From Hypomyces perniciosus (taxonomy: Eukaryota > Ascomycota > Sordariomycetes > Hypocreales > Hypocreaceae): DNA of 64,000 bases. The notes below the pieces were generated by a model, which was given only the letters and a program-made list of their open reading frames with translations, was not told the DNA's origin and made no database searches. Of this stretch, positions 13,601-24,286 are shown piece by piece. Each line of letters begins with the position of its first letter. Position 1 is the first letter of the stretch. The stretch covers positions 2,604,001 to 2,668,000 of the forward strand of contig SPDT01000010.1 of the NCBI GenBank assembly GCA_008477525.1. The letters are read 5' to 3'. Position numbers and translations under genes: made by a program.

Positions 13601-13757
13601 AGGCAAGGTTTAAGGCATCTATATTTATCTTACTTATAATTAGTTTTTTATAAATATAAGGTTCAAAGGATAAAGGCTAGGCCATAAAGGTATTATTATA
13701 GGGTTAGGAATAAAAAGGGATTTAAGGGAATTTATAATTAATTAAATATATACCTTA
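7449..13757 (-). mobile_element. Gypsy family 1 copy B, 5'-truncated
   Basis: The left LTR 7449-7620 is followed by 'ataccccccctcttta', which on the minus strand is a polypurine tract next to the 3' LTR. Reading the minus strand at about 10350-9700 gives an RNase H/reverse transcriptase C-terminal order: a KCKF block, then residues like 'ITLKGLKVN', then NFINFY, then a block ending NYKIYNKKLLAI. This is the usual Ty3/Gypsy pattern with RIP-type replacements and stops. The body follows copy D to about D 36510, then jumps at about 13757 to sequence equivalent to D 33390. The 5' LTR of this copy is therefore missing. It retains more G/C than copies A and D. Confidence 0.85.
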
Positions 13758-16663
13758 TTATTGCATTATTTTATTATTATTTATAGTTTATTTTTTAATA
13801 TAATAAATCTCTTCTTAGTCGTCTTTTAATTTTATAGTTTTAGGCTTATTATAAGGAAGTTTATTTATTGTTTTTAGCAGGAAAACATAATATAAGTTAT
13901 ATAGTTAAAATTATAGTTTCTTTAGGATATTTAATTTTAAGTTTAAGTTTCCTTACTATAAGTTTCTTTATATTAATAGCTATAATCTTTTTAATTATAT
14001 TAAAAACTAGTATTTATTAAGAAAGATATATATGTCTTTAAATAATATTATTTTTAGTTTAATATAGTCTTTTTATTTTATAAATAGTTATTAGAAAAAC
14101 TTATTTAAAAACTTTAATAAAGTAATAAATATTAAGTCTTTAATCTTAATAATTTCATTAATCTCTTTTTAGATTACATTGCTTATATAAATATATAATT
14201 AATAATAAAAACCAATCAAGTTTATGGCTATTATTATCTATATATTTATTTTATTTAAATATACCTTTTAATTTTAAAGTTTAATTTAATTTTCTAATAG
14301 TAATATATTAAAAAGTAATAGTAATAGTTTTAATAAAGTTATTTTTTATTTTAATTATCATTAAAATTTATATAAAGCTCGTTATATTTTTTGAAAGATA
14401 ATAATTATAATAATAATAGGATTTAAAGGTAATAGTTAACTTTTTTCAATTTATATTAAACTTATGTTTTTTTGATTAGAAAAGGCTAAAGATTATAAAT
14501 ATATTATTGAAGATATTTATAATACAAAAAGTAATGTCTTTTATAAAAGTTATTGATAGTTTATATAATAAAAAAGTTTAAAGTTTTATTAATTATATTT
14601 TTATTAATAAATAAATCGTTTTTAATAAATAATAATTATTAAATAATAATATTAAATTATTTAATAAAAGTATAGTTAACAAAAATTTAAAGTATATAAC
14701 TATTATTTATTAAAGCTTTTATATTAATATAGATATAATATATAGAATAATATAATTTACATTACAAGGGATTTATTATTGATTAATTTAAATTTAGTTG
14801 GTTTTTATTTCAAAATATAATAATAAATTTATTTTAAAATAATAGTTTTATTTATAATTAACTTTTATTTATAACTTTTAATCAAGGTTAATTTCTTTTT
14901 TAGTTTATAAGTTAAGTTTAGGTTTTTAATAAATAAAGCTAGTTAAATTAAAGTAAATTAAAACTTAATAGAATAATAATATTATTATTATTTCTATTAA
15001 TATTTAAACAAAATACTTTTTAAGGCTTAAATTTATAGGTTATTTAAGCATTATAAGTAATATTGATATACTATTAAAGTTTAATTATTATATTTTATTA
15101 AACTATTTAATTATTAATTTTAAAGTATTCCTTAATTAAAGTATAGTTAATATAATTAAACTTAATAATTTTAATGTTATATTTAATATAGATTCTTTTA
15201 ATATATATTAACTTATCTTTTTTTATTATATTTATTAAAGCTATAGTTTACTTATTTAGGGTAGAAATCAGGTCTTTTAATCATATATTTTCATACAAGA
15301 CTTAAAAGTAAAGTAATAAAATATATTAATATTTAACTATATTAAATTATTAGTTAATATCAAAGTAATAGTTTCAGTATTTTATTGATATTAATACTAT
15401 TATTATTCATAGCTTTATTAATATTAATTTACTTAAAAAATATAAAAAGTATTATAGTAAATGCCCTTTTAAAGTTTGTTATAAACAGTTTAATAAAATC
15501 AAATTTATTTAATTTAATTATCTAAGTCTTTATACTATTAATAAACTTTTAAAAGACTTTTATTTTTAAAGCTTTTATTATCTATTTAATAGTTTTATTA
15601 TATTTATTATTTAATATTAATAACTTTATTCTAAAGTCATAAAAAGGCTTATTTTATATATATAAATTATTAAAAACTTATAATATTTTTTAAAATAAAT
15701 AAATTATTTTATATTACTTATTAACCTTAATAAAGGATATTATATTAATCTTTTAATATTATTAAATAAAATTATTAAAGTTCTTAATTTATGATATTAA
15801 AGCCTTTTTTATTATAGTTAATATATATATATTTTTAAACCATTTTATAATATATAAAATCTTTTTAATTTAATTAAAAAAATACATTAATTATTTATAA
15901 AAGTAATATTAATTTCAAACTATTAATTAATATATTTTTATTAATATTTAACAATATTTCTTTATTTATTATTAAATCATTTAAAGTTTTTAATTTAATA
16001 ATAAGTAAATAAATTATTATTCTTAAAGCTTAATAGTAAAGTTATATTTATATTTTAAAGTTTCAATTATTAATTATTTACGTTCAAACTTCTTATTTAA
16101 AAAAACATTTTTTTATTAAATTAAAAATCTTATTATTATTTAATTTAAAAAACAAAATTAATAACAAAACTTATTATTTTCAAGAATTATATTTATTAAA
16201 TATATATAATTACTATTAATATTAGACTTTTATAAAGTTTTTTTAAAAAAAAGGAAAAATATTAGCTTTATAGCTAAAACTATAGTCTATTAAACTAAAT
16301 TAACCTATAAAGTAAAGTTTAAAGTATTTATATTTATTTTATTTATAATTAATTTCCTATAGATATAAAGTTTAAAGTGTAAAGGCTAGGCTAAAAAGGC
16401 ATTATTATAAGTTTAAGAATAAAGAGGGAATTTATAATTAGTTAAGTATATACTTTATAATAGTATAGTTAAATTAAAGGATAATATAAACTATTATAGT
16501 ATAGAAAGGCAGGTTAAAGTAAATATTATTATTATATTATAGAGAGCAAGAAAGCTTTAAGGCTTTACAGAACGCTATAGCTAGGAACGCGTTAAGGCCT
16601 GGTCATGTAACCAGAGCTCACGTGACAGGGCGTCAACATGGCATCACGGTCAGTGCTGTAACA
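13758..16663 (-). mobile_element. Gypsy family 1 copy C, 3'-truncated with internal deletion
   Basis: This 2.9-kb piece corresponds to D from about 33390 to its 5' LTR. Relative to copy B it lacks roughly 350 bases near 14341 (B 11395-11745 absent). It ends with LTR 16492-16663, whose right half is nearly un-mutated. Copies B and C share one pair of flanking pentamers (GTACC at 7444-7448 and GTACT at 16664-16668), so they entered as, or were reduced to, a single composite insertion. Heavily RIPped; no coding capacity. Confidence 0.8.
16492..16663 (-). repeat. 5' LTR of Gypsy-1 copy C (172 bp)
   Basis: It begins in the AT-rich body and ends GTGCTGTAACA at 16663. The outer half ('ggaacgcgttaaggcctggtcatg' region) is GC-normal while the inner half is RIPped, an edge effect seen in other elements here too. 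Confidence 0.8.
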
Positions 16664-16674
16664 GTACTATAAAT

Positions 16675-17040
16675 ACTTTAAGTATGATAAAAAGTTTATT
16701 TATAAATATCGTAAATTAAAAAAATAAAGCTATTTTATAGAATATAAGGTTGTTAAGCCTTTCTTTTTAAATACCCCTTTAAAAGAAACCCCCTTTTTAT
16801 TTATTTAAACTTATAGGAAACAAAGCCTTTTAGAAATTAGTAAAGGAAGCAGACCCTTATAGTCCTCCTTTAATAGAAATAGATTAATATTACTTAAATT
16901 AACCGTTTTTCCTTTATAAATTAAAATTCAGTAAACAGCAGTATAAACTGCCAGCTCTTAATATCTTATTGCCTATAAGGGATTTAAATAACTAGTTTAC
17001 TTATTGGATATAAATAATAAAACAAACAAACAAATAAATT
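16675..17040 (+). mobile_element. RIPped LINE 3' end (LINE-3)
   Basis: The sequence aligns base by base with the un-mutated LINE 3' end at 17870-18243, for example 'ggaaacaaagccttttagaaa' against 'ggaagcaaagacttccagaaa', with C-to-T and G-to-A changes. It includes the end of the ORF2 C-terminal region, the 3' UTR ('ttgcctataagggatttaa') and the same tail of CAAA repeats at about 17017-17038. The 5' part is cut at about 16675 by the Gypsy-1 insertions. It lies on the plus strand. Confidence 0.8.
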
Positions 17041-17400
17041 ATTAATATCAGCATTATAAGCGAGTCTACCTTAAATTCGAACTTAGTGTTTTTAATAAGT
17101 AGTTTACTGCTAATAGCTGTGTTTCCAATTTCCTTATAAAGCTGGTCGAGCTTAGTAGATAAGGCATAATCTAATAATAGGAAACCTTTTCTCCCTAACT
17201 TCTCACAGAACAGGGTATTGTTAGTCCTGCCTTCTTAAAGAAGTAGCGATATTTAGTCTGCAAAGAGCCCTATAATGGTCACTTTCTCTGGACTCTTTAG
17301 CAGTTCTTTAATTAGCCAGTTCAACACCAAGTCTTGAGTTTTCGCAAGCTGCCTGCCACAGATCAGTTGCATGTCTACTTTTCATATAATTAAACTTACC
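17041..17400. other. Spacer between two LINE 3' ends
   Basis: This is mixed-composition, lightly AT-biased sequence. No open frame of note, repeat or motif was recognised. It may be host DNA lying between two independent LINE insertions. Confidence 0.5.
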
Positions 17401-18243
17401 ATGCGTTCTTAAACAAGATGCCAGGACCGAGCTTCTTCACTAACCAACGCCATTTACGTCCACGAGTCAAGTGTGTGCTGAGGGTTTTACGCCATCTTTC
17501 CCAGCCAGCCTTCTCGTCGCCCTCACCTTTGGCCCAGATCGAGGGAAACTCGGGCTGGGGCGCAGTCGTATACCACAAGGCAAGAGCAACTACGAACTTC
17601 GGCCGCCTGAGCAACGCCGAAGTATACGACGCCGAGGTGCCGCCCTCCCCGCCGTCCCGCAGAATTGGGCGACAATTACGCACATCAAAAGATAGGTCAA
17701 AGAAAAGATCGCCGAAGTGCAGGAACGGGACTGGCTTAGCAAAATCCCAGACTGCTATGAACGGTGGGGACTCGGGGCCCCAAGGTCCGCCCCGGAGCTG
17801 AAACTCCCGCGCCCCGTCCTGCACAGGTTGCTGGCGGAGAGGTCGGGACACGGTGACTTTCAAGAATACCACGAACGTTTCGGACACGACGCGAGACCCG
17901 TCTGCAGATGCGGCGAACCAAGGGAACAGGGTCACTTCGCGGAATGTAAGATGGTTAGACCCTTCCTACCAGATATCCCACTAGGGGAGACCCCCCTCTC
18001 GCACCTACTTGGACCCGCAGGAAGCAAAGACTTCCAGAAACTGGTGGAGGAGACGAACCCATACAGTCCCCCCTGACTGAATCAGATTGACACTGTACAA
18101 TTGACCCTCTTTCCTGTGTAAATTGAAATTTAGCGAACGGTGGCCTTGAGCTACTGGCTCCTAACGTCCTATTCCCCAGATATGGATTTATGTAACTAGC
18201 TTACTTAGTGGGCGCAAATAATAAAACAAACAAACAAACAAAA
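17401..18243 (+). mobile_element. Un-RIPped, 5'-truncated LINE (LINE-4): RNase H and C-terminal region
   Basis: Two plus frames carry remnants of a Tad1/I-type ORF2. The first (17418 on) reads GWGAVVYHKARATTNFGRL followed by AEVYDAE, the start and catalytic Glu region of a LINE RNase H. The second (about 17650-18076) reads LPRPVLHRLLAERSGHGDF, then EYHERFGH, a CRCG...HFAEC metal-binding-like block and GPAGSKDFQKLVEETNPYS, the conserved C-terminus. The rest of RNase H is missing between them (deletion and frameshift near 17640), and a TAG interrupts the second frame at about 17696. The 3' UTR ends in a tail of CAAA repeats (18217-18243). GC is normal, so it escaped RIP. No target duplication was found. 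A 179-codon antisense frame here is a shadow. Confidence 0.85.
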
Positions 18244-18343
18244 GCAGGGCAGGAAAATGAACTCTAGTCCAGTTAATATAATATCCTGCTGTTGGGGTCG
18301 ATTTTAGCTTTATTTACCTAACAGAAACGTCCGCACATCCTCA

Positions 18344-20871
18344 TTACTCTAGAGAAGCAGGAAGCGAGGTGTTGCTGCGACTGCGCTGGTGTAGGCCTGT
18401 GGGTGGCTTAGAAACTGCGTTGAACTGCTTCCGCGCCGGGGGGGACAGGATAAGGTAGAGCGGGAAAATGGTTGATGCACTGAATAAAGCGACCACGATA
18501 CAGAACGCATACCTGACCGTGTGGGTTTGCACCACGATCAACATCAGGAATGGGAAGACGCAGGGGCCGATGCCAGTGGAAGAGGTGAGGAGGCAGACAG
18601 CAAGCTTGGTCCACCGGCCAAGGCCTCGCAGAGCGATGGCGAAAATCAAAGGAAACGAAGCTGACTCGAAGATGGTGAAGACCAGGTTTATGGCAAGGGT
18701 GCCATTGACTGACGGTAAGTTCAGCATGATCAATCCAGCGAATGTGACAGTGCCTATGTACGACAGGAGTAGGACGACGTGTGACGGCATAATAAGACAG
18801 AGAAACGCAAAGATAACCGTGCTCACTGCATATACAGAGTTACCCACTATATAATAGTTTGCGGGCGGTAGAGATGGGTGGGTACCAGTAATGCTAGCGA
18901 CGCTGGAGACCAGCTCGAGGAAGAATGCATCATTACACGCCCACGCGCCGTTATTCACAATCATGGACACGATTGCCACAATGAATGTGATCAGGAAGAC
19001 CGGGAATTTGCCTAGGATTTTCTTGGAAGGGGCTATTCCCAGTTGCTCGACTTGGGCTTCCAACTCTGCATCCGTAGCGTCTGGGAGCGGCAGATAGTGA
19101 AAACAGAGTGCAATAATAGCAGTGGAGAGAGCACTGGCGAGGTAGGTCCATTGCACGGCAATCAAGCTTCCAGAACGGACCACGCTTGTAAATAGGACTT
19201 TCGTCGCAAGAATCTCCCCTAAGACCGACGAAGCTGTTTCCACGCCCGTTGATAGACAGACCCGGAATTCGGCGTGGTGTGGCGGTCCGCAGGAGGTTAG
19301 AAAACCATACGTTGCTGCCATAACCAGGGCGAGACCGAAGCCAACGACAAAGTTGGAGACAAGGAAGCCGGGGTAGGACTTCATATATCCAGAAGGCCAG
19401 AACATGAGCGTTCCGATGCAATATATCCCTAACCCTGTAACAAAGGTCGCTTTGAATCCAACGCGTCGCAGAACCCATATGCCGAGGAGGAGAGGGCCGA
19501 AAACACGGCCACTGAAGCTTGCGACTCTCATGCCGAGACGCTGAACGGGAGTTGGATTGTCCGCGATTGGGATTATGCTGTTGAGGACAATAAGCAGGGC
19601 GAAGGCGAATCCCCAGATCGCGTAGATGACGGTGACCATGGCGCAGTATTTAAAGGATTCTGCGTCCCCTATGTAGACCATGCATCTCGGCCGTGCCAAT
19701 GACGAACGGGCATAATCTTCACTCAAATGGTTGTGGGTTGATCCTACCTCTACAGCCATACCCCTAGGATTGTTATCCAAAGTCTGGGTCTGGTCCATTA
19801 TCTGGATCTGATGCTCTCCGCCCATCGCCTGCGGCATTTGTTGGGGCACTTCAGAGTTGTACGCATCCAGGGCTCCACGTGATGGCGATGGGCCAGGCAG
19901 TGGTGCCCTCTTGGCACTGGTGTAGTTCGAACAACATAAGAACATCTTGCTCCGGAACACGCGCTTGATCAGCGGTCGCATGACAGGGATGCAGGCGCAG
20001 ATGATGCCTACATTAACCTCGAATACGGACCACAACAATGACAGGCTCGCATTGTAGGAGAATTTCAGACTTGTGGTTGTATTGCCTCTAGATAGTCTAT
20101 CGAGGCTTGCACTCCCCAGCTCCAGATAATAGATGCGCACAACATCTATAACAGTGACAAGGACCCCTACCAGGAATGTCAGGACCAGAATGAACTTCTG
20201 CCGCCTCGGCAGCTTCATGGCCGTTAGCACCGGGATGGGGAGAACCAGTATAGCCAGGTCTGTGGCGACGTTTATAGGCGCCGAGGCTAGGAAGATGGTC
20301 TCGATCGAGAAGCATTGTGCTTCTTTAATATTAGGAATGTACGCCGCCCGCACAGGACGGCATTGGAAGATTGTCATAAAGGTCAGGGTAATACCAGCAA
20401 TGATAACAACTACCAGGGTCGCACTAGAGGCCCAGCGCAGAAACGGCCGCGTATTCTTAGAGATTCTGATGTATAAGATGAGGATAGAGGTCTTCGTAGC
20501 TATTAACGCTGGATTATATAGGATGAAAGCTGCATACTCGCTTGCCAGCAGCGACGCCCTCCAGGACGCTGGTATGTAGCTCTCCTGGAGCCCCAGACCC
20601 CTGGATGTGCTGAAGTCGATGGTAGAGGACATGCCAAATGCGAAGGTCTGGTGACAAACATCTCGTTAGTCTTCAATTTTGACTTCGAAGCGGCCAGTCC
20701 ACGCACCCATGCTACGAAAATACTAATATCATCCCATTTCCAATCTCTAAGGATGTAGAAGCGGCTCACAATCCTCGCGAAGACAAAGACCGTGGAGAAT
20801 ATGAAGCTCACGGTCACGCCGATAAAGATAGCTTTAACCCGAGCATGGGGCCCGTTCTTTTCTAGGAACAT
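18344..20871 (-). CDS. Rhodopsin-like 7TM domain fused to FucP-type MFS transporter
   Basis: The gene has two exons: 20871-20707 (55 codons) and 20647-18344. The 59-nt intron 20706-20648 begins GTGCGT, has an ACTAAC branch site and ends CACCAG in phase 0, giving 822 residues. Residues about 13-288 match the fungal rhodopsin-like integral membrane domain (PF20684 type): WKWDDISIFVAW, SRGLGLQES, KTSILILYIRI, ILVLPIPVL, WSVFEVNVGIICACIP. A polar linker (about 289-385) ends RPRCM, then a FucP-like MFS of about 12 helices follows (IWGFAFALL, FWPSGYMKSYPGFLVSNFV, CGPPHHAEFR, VQWTYLA, YLPLPDATDAELE). I recall this architecture in other ascomycetes. Two acidic positions required in E. coli FucP (D46, E135) align with Ile408 and Met498, so active sugar/proton symport is doubtful. 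It is a plasma or internal membrane protein of unknown ligand. GC is normal, with no RIP, and no other gene is adjacent. An unspliced start at 20632 would lose the first helix. Confidence 0.88.
20648..20706 (-). other. Spliceosomal intron of the rhodopsin-MFS gene
   Basis: On the minus strand the intron reads GTGCGT at the donor, GACTAACG about 30 bases before the end and CACCAG at the acceptor. It is 59 nt, a typical fungal length. Splicing joins FVAW to TFAFGMSS in phase 0 and restores the continuous second helix and loop of the rhodopsin-like domain. Without splicing the first frame runs into unrelated residues. Confidence 0.85.
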
Positions 20872-22700
20872 GACGCCGGAATGGCAGGCCGCAACAACCG
20901 AGGGAGCAGCGAAGTGGAGTCTAGCCGGTTAGTCTCGCTTTCTGACCAGGGCCCCTTTGGTCTCTATCTGCTCGACACGGGTTTCTGGGATAACTCTGAA
21001 GGGAACCTAAGAAGTAGGGTTTCTGGGTCGTAAGAGTAGACAGACGGATTGGTCGCTATTATGGTGTTGTATCCTGGACATTCCCAGCGCAACCTGATGA
21101 TTCTGATTCAGGGCGTACTCTTCATTATTAAGTTTCAAAGAAGCTGCTACAAACCCATTAGATAACCGCAATCATCAGACATTACATGCTTATAGCTCAC
21201 AAAACACGATCAACTCTATGTATATGCTCTAAGTGCTGTAGTTGGTAATTAATCAGTTATGACGTGACGGCGACCCCTCCTCACTTGCTCCTAGAGGGTT
21301 CCTAAACGCCACTGAAGGAGAATCAGTAATACCAAAGGTTCAGTGACCATAAACCCTATATCGTAACCCGAGTGTTGTGTTTTTGCTTCGCAGTGCTCTG
21401 TGGCTGCATGGGCGGCCTGTTGACCGCAGCTTGTTAGAGGTGTGGATCCGGATTTATAACGACGAAAAACAGATATGTCAGTCTGAAGTGTCACTCTCTA
21501 ACGAAGCTGATGGCTGATAGCACGTGAATCCGGGAAGTCCCAGTTAGGGGCACCCAACATCAATTATCTGTTAAGTTCAATAGCTCGTGCAACCGACCCG
21601 GACCTAGCCAGGCGGCCTCGCAGACAAATCGACTGATTTTATGATAGATCTGTTTAATGGGCGTAACCAATTAGATCAGCTTAAATTCCCAGGGCCTGCA
21701 GCCAGTACTATGCTAAAAGGATCAGCAACAGCAAACCTATTGTGTCAAGTCAAAAGCTCGCTCAATCGCGGGATCCGAAATGCAAATATATTTTCATTGT
21801 ATATAATTAAATATAGTTAAGCTAGTTACTCAAAATAGCAAGCAAAATAATTATAAATTTTAGCCATAGTAAGCACTTCTTATTGCATATTCTTGTCAAC
21901 ACCTTGAGGCCAGTCAGGTCCGTCCAGCTCGGGCATATATACAGATATAGTGGGGTGTAGGGTGTGTGTCACGGGTTTTTTTCCACCGCATGACGGTGAT
22001 GACATGCTTTCACTCTATAATTATCCATGTCGCCGTTTCTCACGGCGGCAGGTGCAGCAAAACTCCGGGACAGGGATGGAAGAAGGGTCCTTTGATAGAC
22101 AATGTTCCCACGAACGAAACGACTTTCTAGTAATACTGTCTTCCTCCATACTTGTTAGATACTGCTTTATGCAGTATGGGGCGTATGCCGAGATCGGGGT
22201 GTACATAAACACAGAGATGACCCACCAGAGGAAAAGGGACTGAAGGGCGAAAAGCTTCCTGACGAGAGAAACAGAACGGTCAACGAAATCGGGGGCGGCA
22301 AAAGGGGATCGATGCAAATGGTATTGGCGGCGTTTCAGGCCGTTCTAAGCACGTTAGCCTTAATCTAGATGTCAGACTGACTTTGCATAGGCGATGCTGC
22401 TCACCTCCATGGAAATTATTGGTAACTGTTCTCAGAGACCTGTAGGCCTGCGAGGACATTATGCGCTTGGATACTCCCAAACATAGGGCCTGCTATTGAC
22501 ATCTGAGATCCTGTCATTCTAGGGTTGGCCTCGGTTAAGCTATTTTGTTTCTATGTATGGTTCGTTATTGAGAGCAGTACTCGCAATGATTTGATATGTA
22601 TGTCGCCGGGTTGCTCAAAATACAAAGCTTCCGTATTTGCTGGATCGGGCAGACGCGTGGATGTACCCCGCACGTCACAGCCGTATGGATCTTGGTATGG
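20872..22700. other. Intergenic DNA upstream of the rhodopsin-MFS gene
   Basis: The sequence has near-balanced composition apart from an AT-rich patch at about 21790-21890. Short open frames occur on both strands but they overlap, lack domain-like content and show no convincing splice sites. The promoter of the minus-strand gene should lie just right of 20871; no clear TATA box could be pinned down. Confidence 0.5.
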
Positions 22701-23190
22701 AGATGTTGGAATCTACAGTCACGTGGTCACTCTGTCCACATCACAGAAGGTAGGGTATCAATCACAGATCAACAGTATGAGGGCTCATTTGGTGGATTGG
22801 AAATGATTGAATTCGACACTCTTGATGATCCTAAGTTAGGTGGGAAAAGCTGCTGCTTAAATACATGAAAACTTGCTAACTAATTGATCATGACCATCTG
22901 GATCTAGGAAATCGAGCTGTCATGATATCGTCATTGACTTACGCATCCGGCTGCTGTTGCAAGCTAGTTAGGAATGAAGGAATGTGCCGTGATGTGGAAC
23001 TATCCGTTACTGAGGTTGACATAGGGCGCTCCAAATCCACTCAACTGACCATGCTCCCCGTTCCTAACTGCCTCCTTCCCGGCCCTTTTATTATAGAGGA
23101 AGGGAGACCTGAAATGCATGAAATTAGCCAGAGACTGGCTTCCTTCCCAACCACCTTGTTTCCTTCGCCATTCCAACAAAAGCCAGTGCT
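22701..23190. repeat. Diverged paralog of the 52.5-kb segment
   Basis: Two pieces resemble 52488-52680. The first, about 22708-22755 ('gtccacatcacagaaggtaggg'), matches 'gttcacatcacgaagataggg'. The second, about 23022-23190, matches through 'atagggcgc', 'ccactcaa', 'ttttattatagag' and 'attccaacaa'. Roughly 270 bases between them are absent from the other copy. Similarity is perhaps two thirds by eye. The plus-strand open frame through it (22922-23338) has no recognised domain. At 52.5 kb the same segment lies just upstream of a FunK1 kinase pseudogene, so it may be a duplicated 5' flank. Confidence 0.55.
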
Positions 23191-24273
23191 ATTCGACAGG
23201 AGAAGCCTGACGAATGGACAGCGATCTTCGCTGCCTGGCCGGGTGCCCGAGCCAATTCTGGGCGACATCCTTTTACGCTTTAGAAATTGGCTGTTACATA
23301 GCTATTTCTGCCTTATATATTGTTCAGTCCGGTCCTGATTCATCTTGGCCCCTATTGTACATAATATGTACAGCAATTTCATGGTTGCTAAGATCCAGGG
23401 TCTTCACAAGGCCACGATATTGAATGTGTGTGCTACGGCTTGACGGGATTTGGCAAGAATCCATGCTCCGTCGGCTTTTCAACCATGGCAGAATTTGAAG
23501 GATTCAGAACAAACAGTTCTCCAGCCACTCATGTGTATCTCCTCGAGCATCGATTGGTCGTTGCTAATAGAATTCATTGCCAATCGGCTGGGAAGCATTG
23601 GCCCTTTTGGAAATATAGACTGGGAATCATTATGTGTTTACAGTAAGATCACTAAATTCGTCTTGCCTATTGGGGGTGACAAGCGGTATTTTCTACCAAT
23701 CAAATCTTGCGGCAGTCATCTGAACGGACGTTGCTCTAAAATTTGATGTTTTCTCGAGTTCTCCCACCTGAGGTCGATTTGCGAAAAATGCGTCCCGCGT
23801 CGAGAGAGACAATACTAACATCGCGCTTCCATCTTTCTGAAGAAACAATATTGCTAATGATGGGCGAATCTTCTAGAGTCAAAATAATTTTCAAGTGTTA
23901 CATGTCCCCACCTTCCTAGCTCTTTAGATGTATTTTGATATCACTAACTGTCTGCAATAACGATTCATCTTCCGATATCCAGCTTAATATCTCCTTAACT
24001 AGGAAAATCTCTGTTTAATAGAGTCTTTCTGCTGCTTCAGCTATCTGTTCGCTGATTTTTATATCCGCATTAGATGCTATTTTCTTTAAAACACACTTCT
24101 TGATTGCTTAGATAATGTAAAGAATCGGGCTTACTGTCGCGAATAATCTCCTCTATTGCCGGAGCTTTAATACTATACTTTTAGCTATTGTTCGCATAAG
24201 TATCGGAATATCAGCCACCGTTACTTCCTGTAGCAAATTTATCGTTATATATACTGGCACACTTTAAGTTAAT
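23191..24273. other. Intergenic DNA grading into AT-rich sequence
   Basis: Overlapping short plus-strand frames at 23428-23746 have no recognisable domain. From about 23760 the sequence becomes AT-biased. Reading the minus strand near 24200-24060 gives residues such as 'APAIEEIIRDSKPDSLHYL', which look protein-like but are flanked by stops. No gene is called. Confidence 0.45.
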
Positions 24274-24286
24274 TACTTTAATAGTA

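Noticed and set aside
17396..17935. 179-codon minus-strand open frame
   Set aside because: It is antisense to the LINE-4 RNase H/C-terminal region, which has clear family motifs on the plus strand; the minus frame has none.
18217..18243. Simple CAAA microsatellite
   Set aside because: The same tail ends LINE-3 and, RIPped, LINE-1 and LINE-2; it is the LINE 3' tail.
18344..20871. Two separate genes (7TM and MFS) or a light-sensing opsin
   Set aside because: The linker is open and in frame with a conserved RPRCM lead-in to the MFS part. The 7TM domain is of the fungal integral-membrane 'rhodopsin-like' type, with no evidence of a retinal-binding opsin.
21291..23746. Several overlapping short frames on both strands as genes
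   Set aside because: Frames conflict with one another, have no recognisable domains and no supporting splice sites; left as intergenic.
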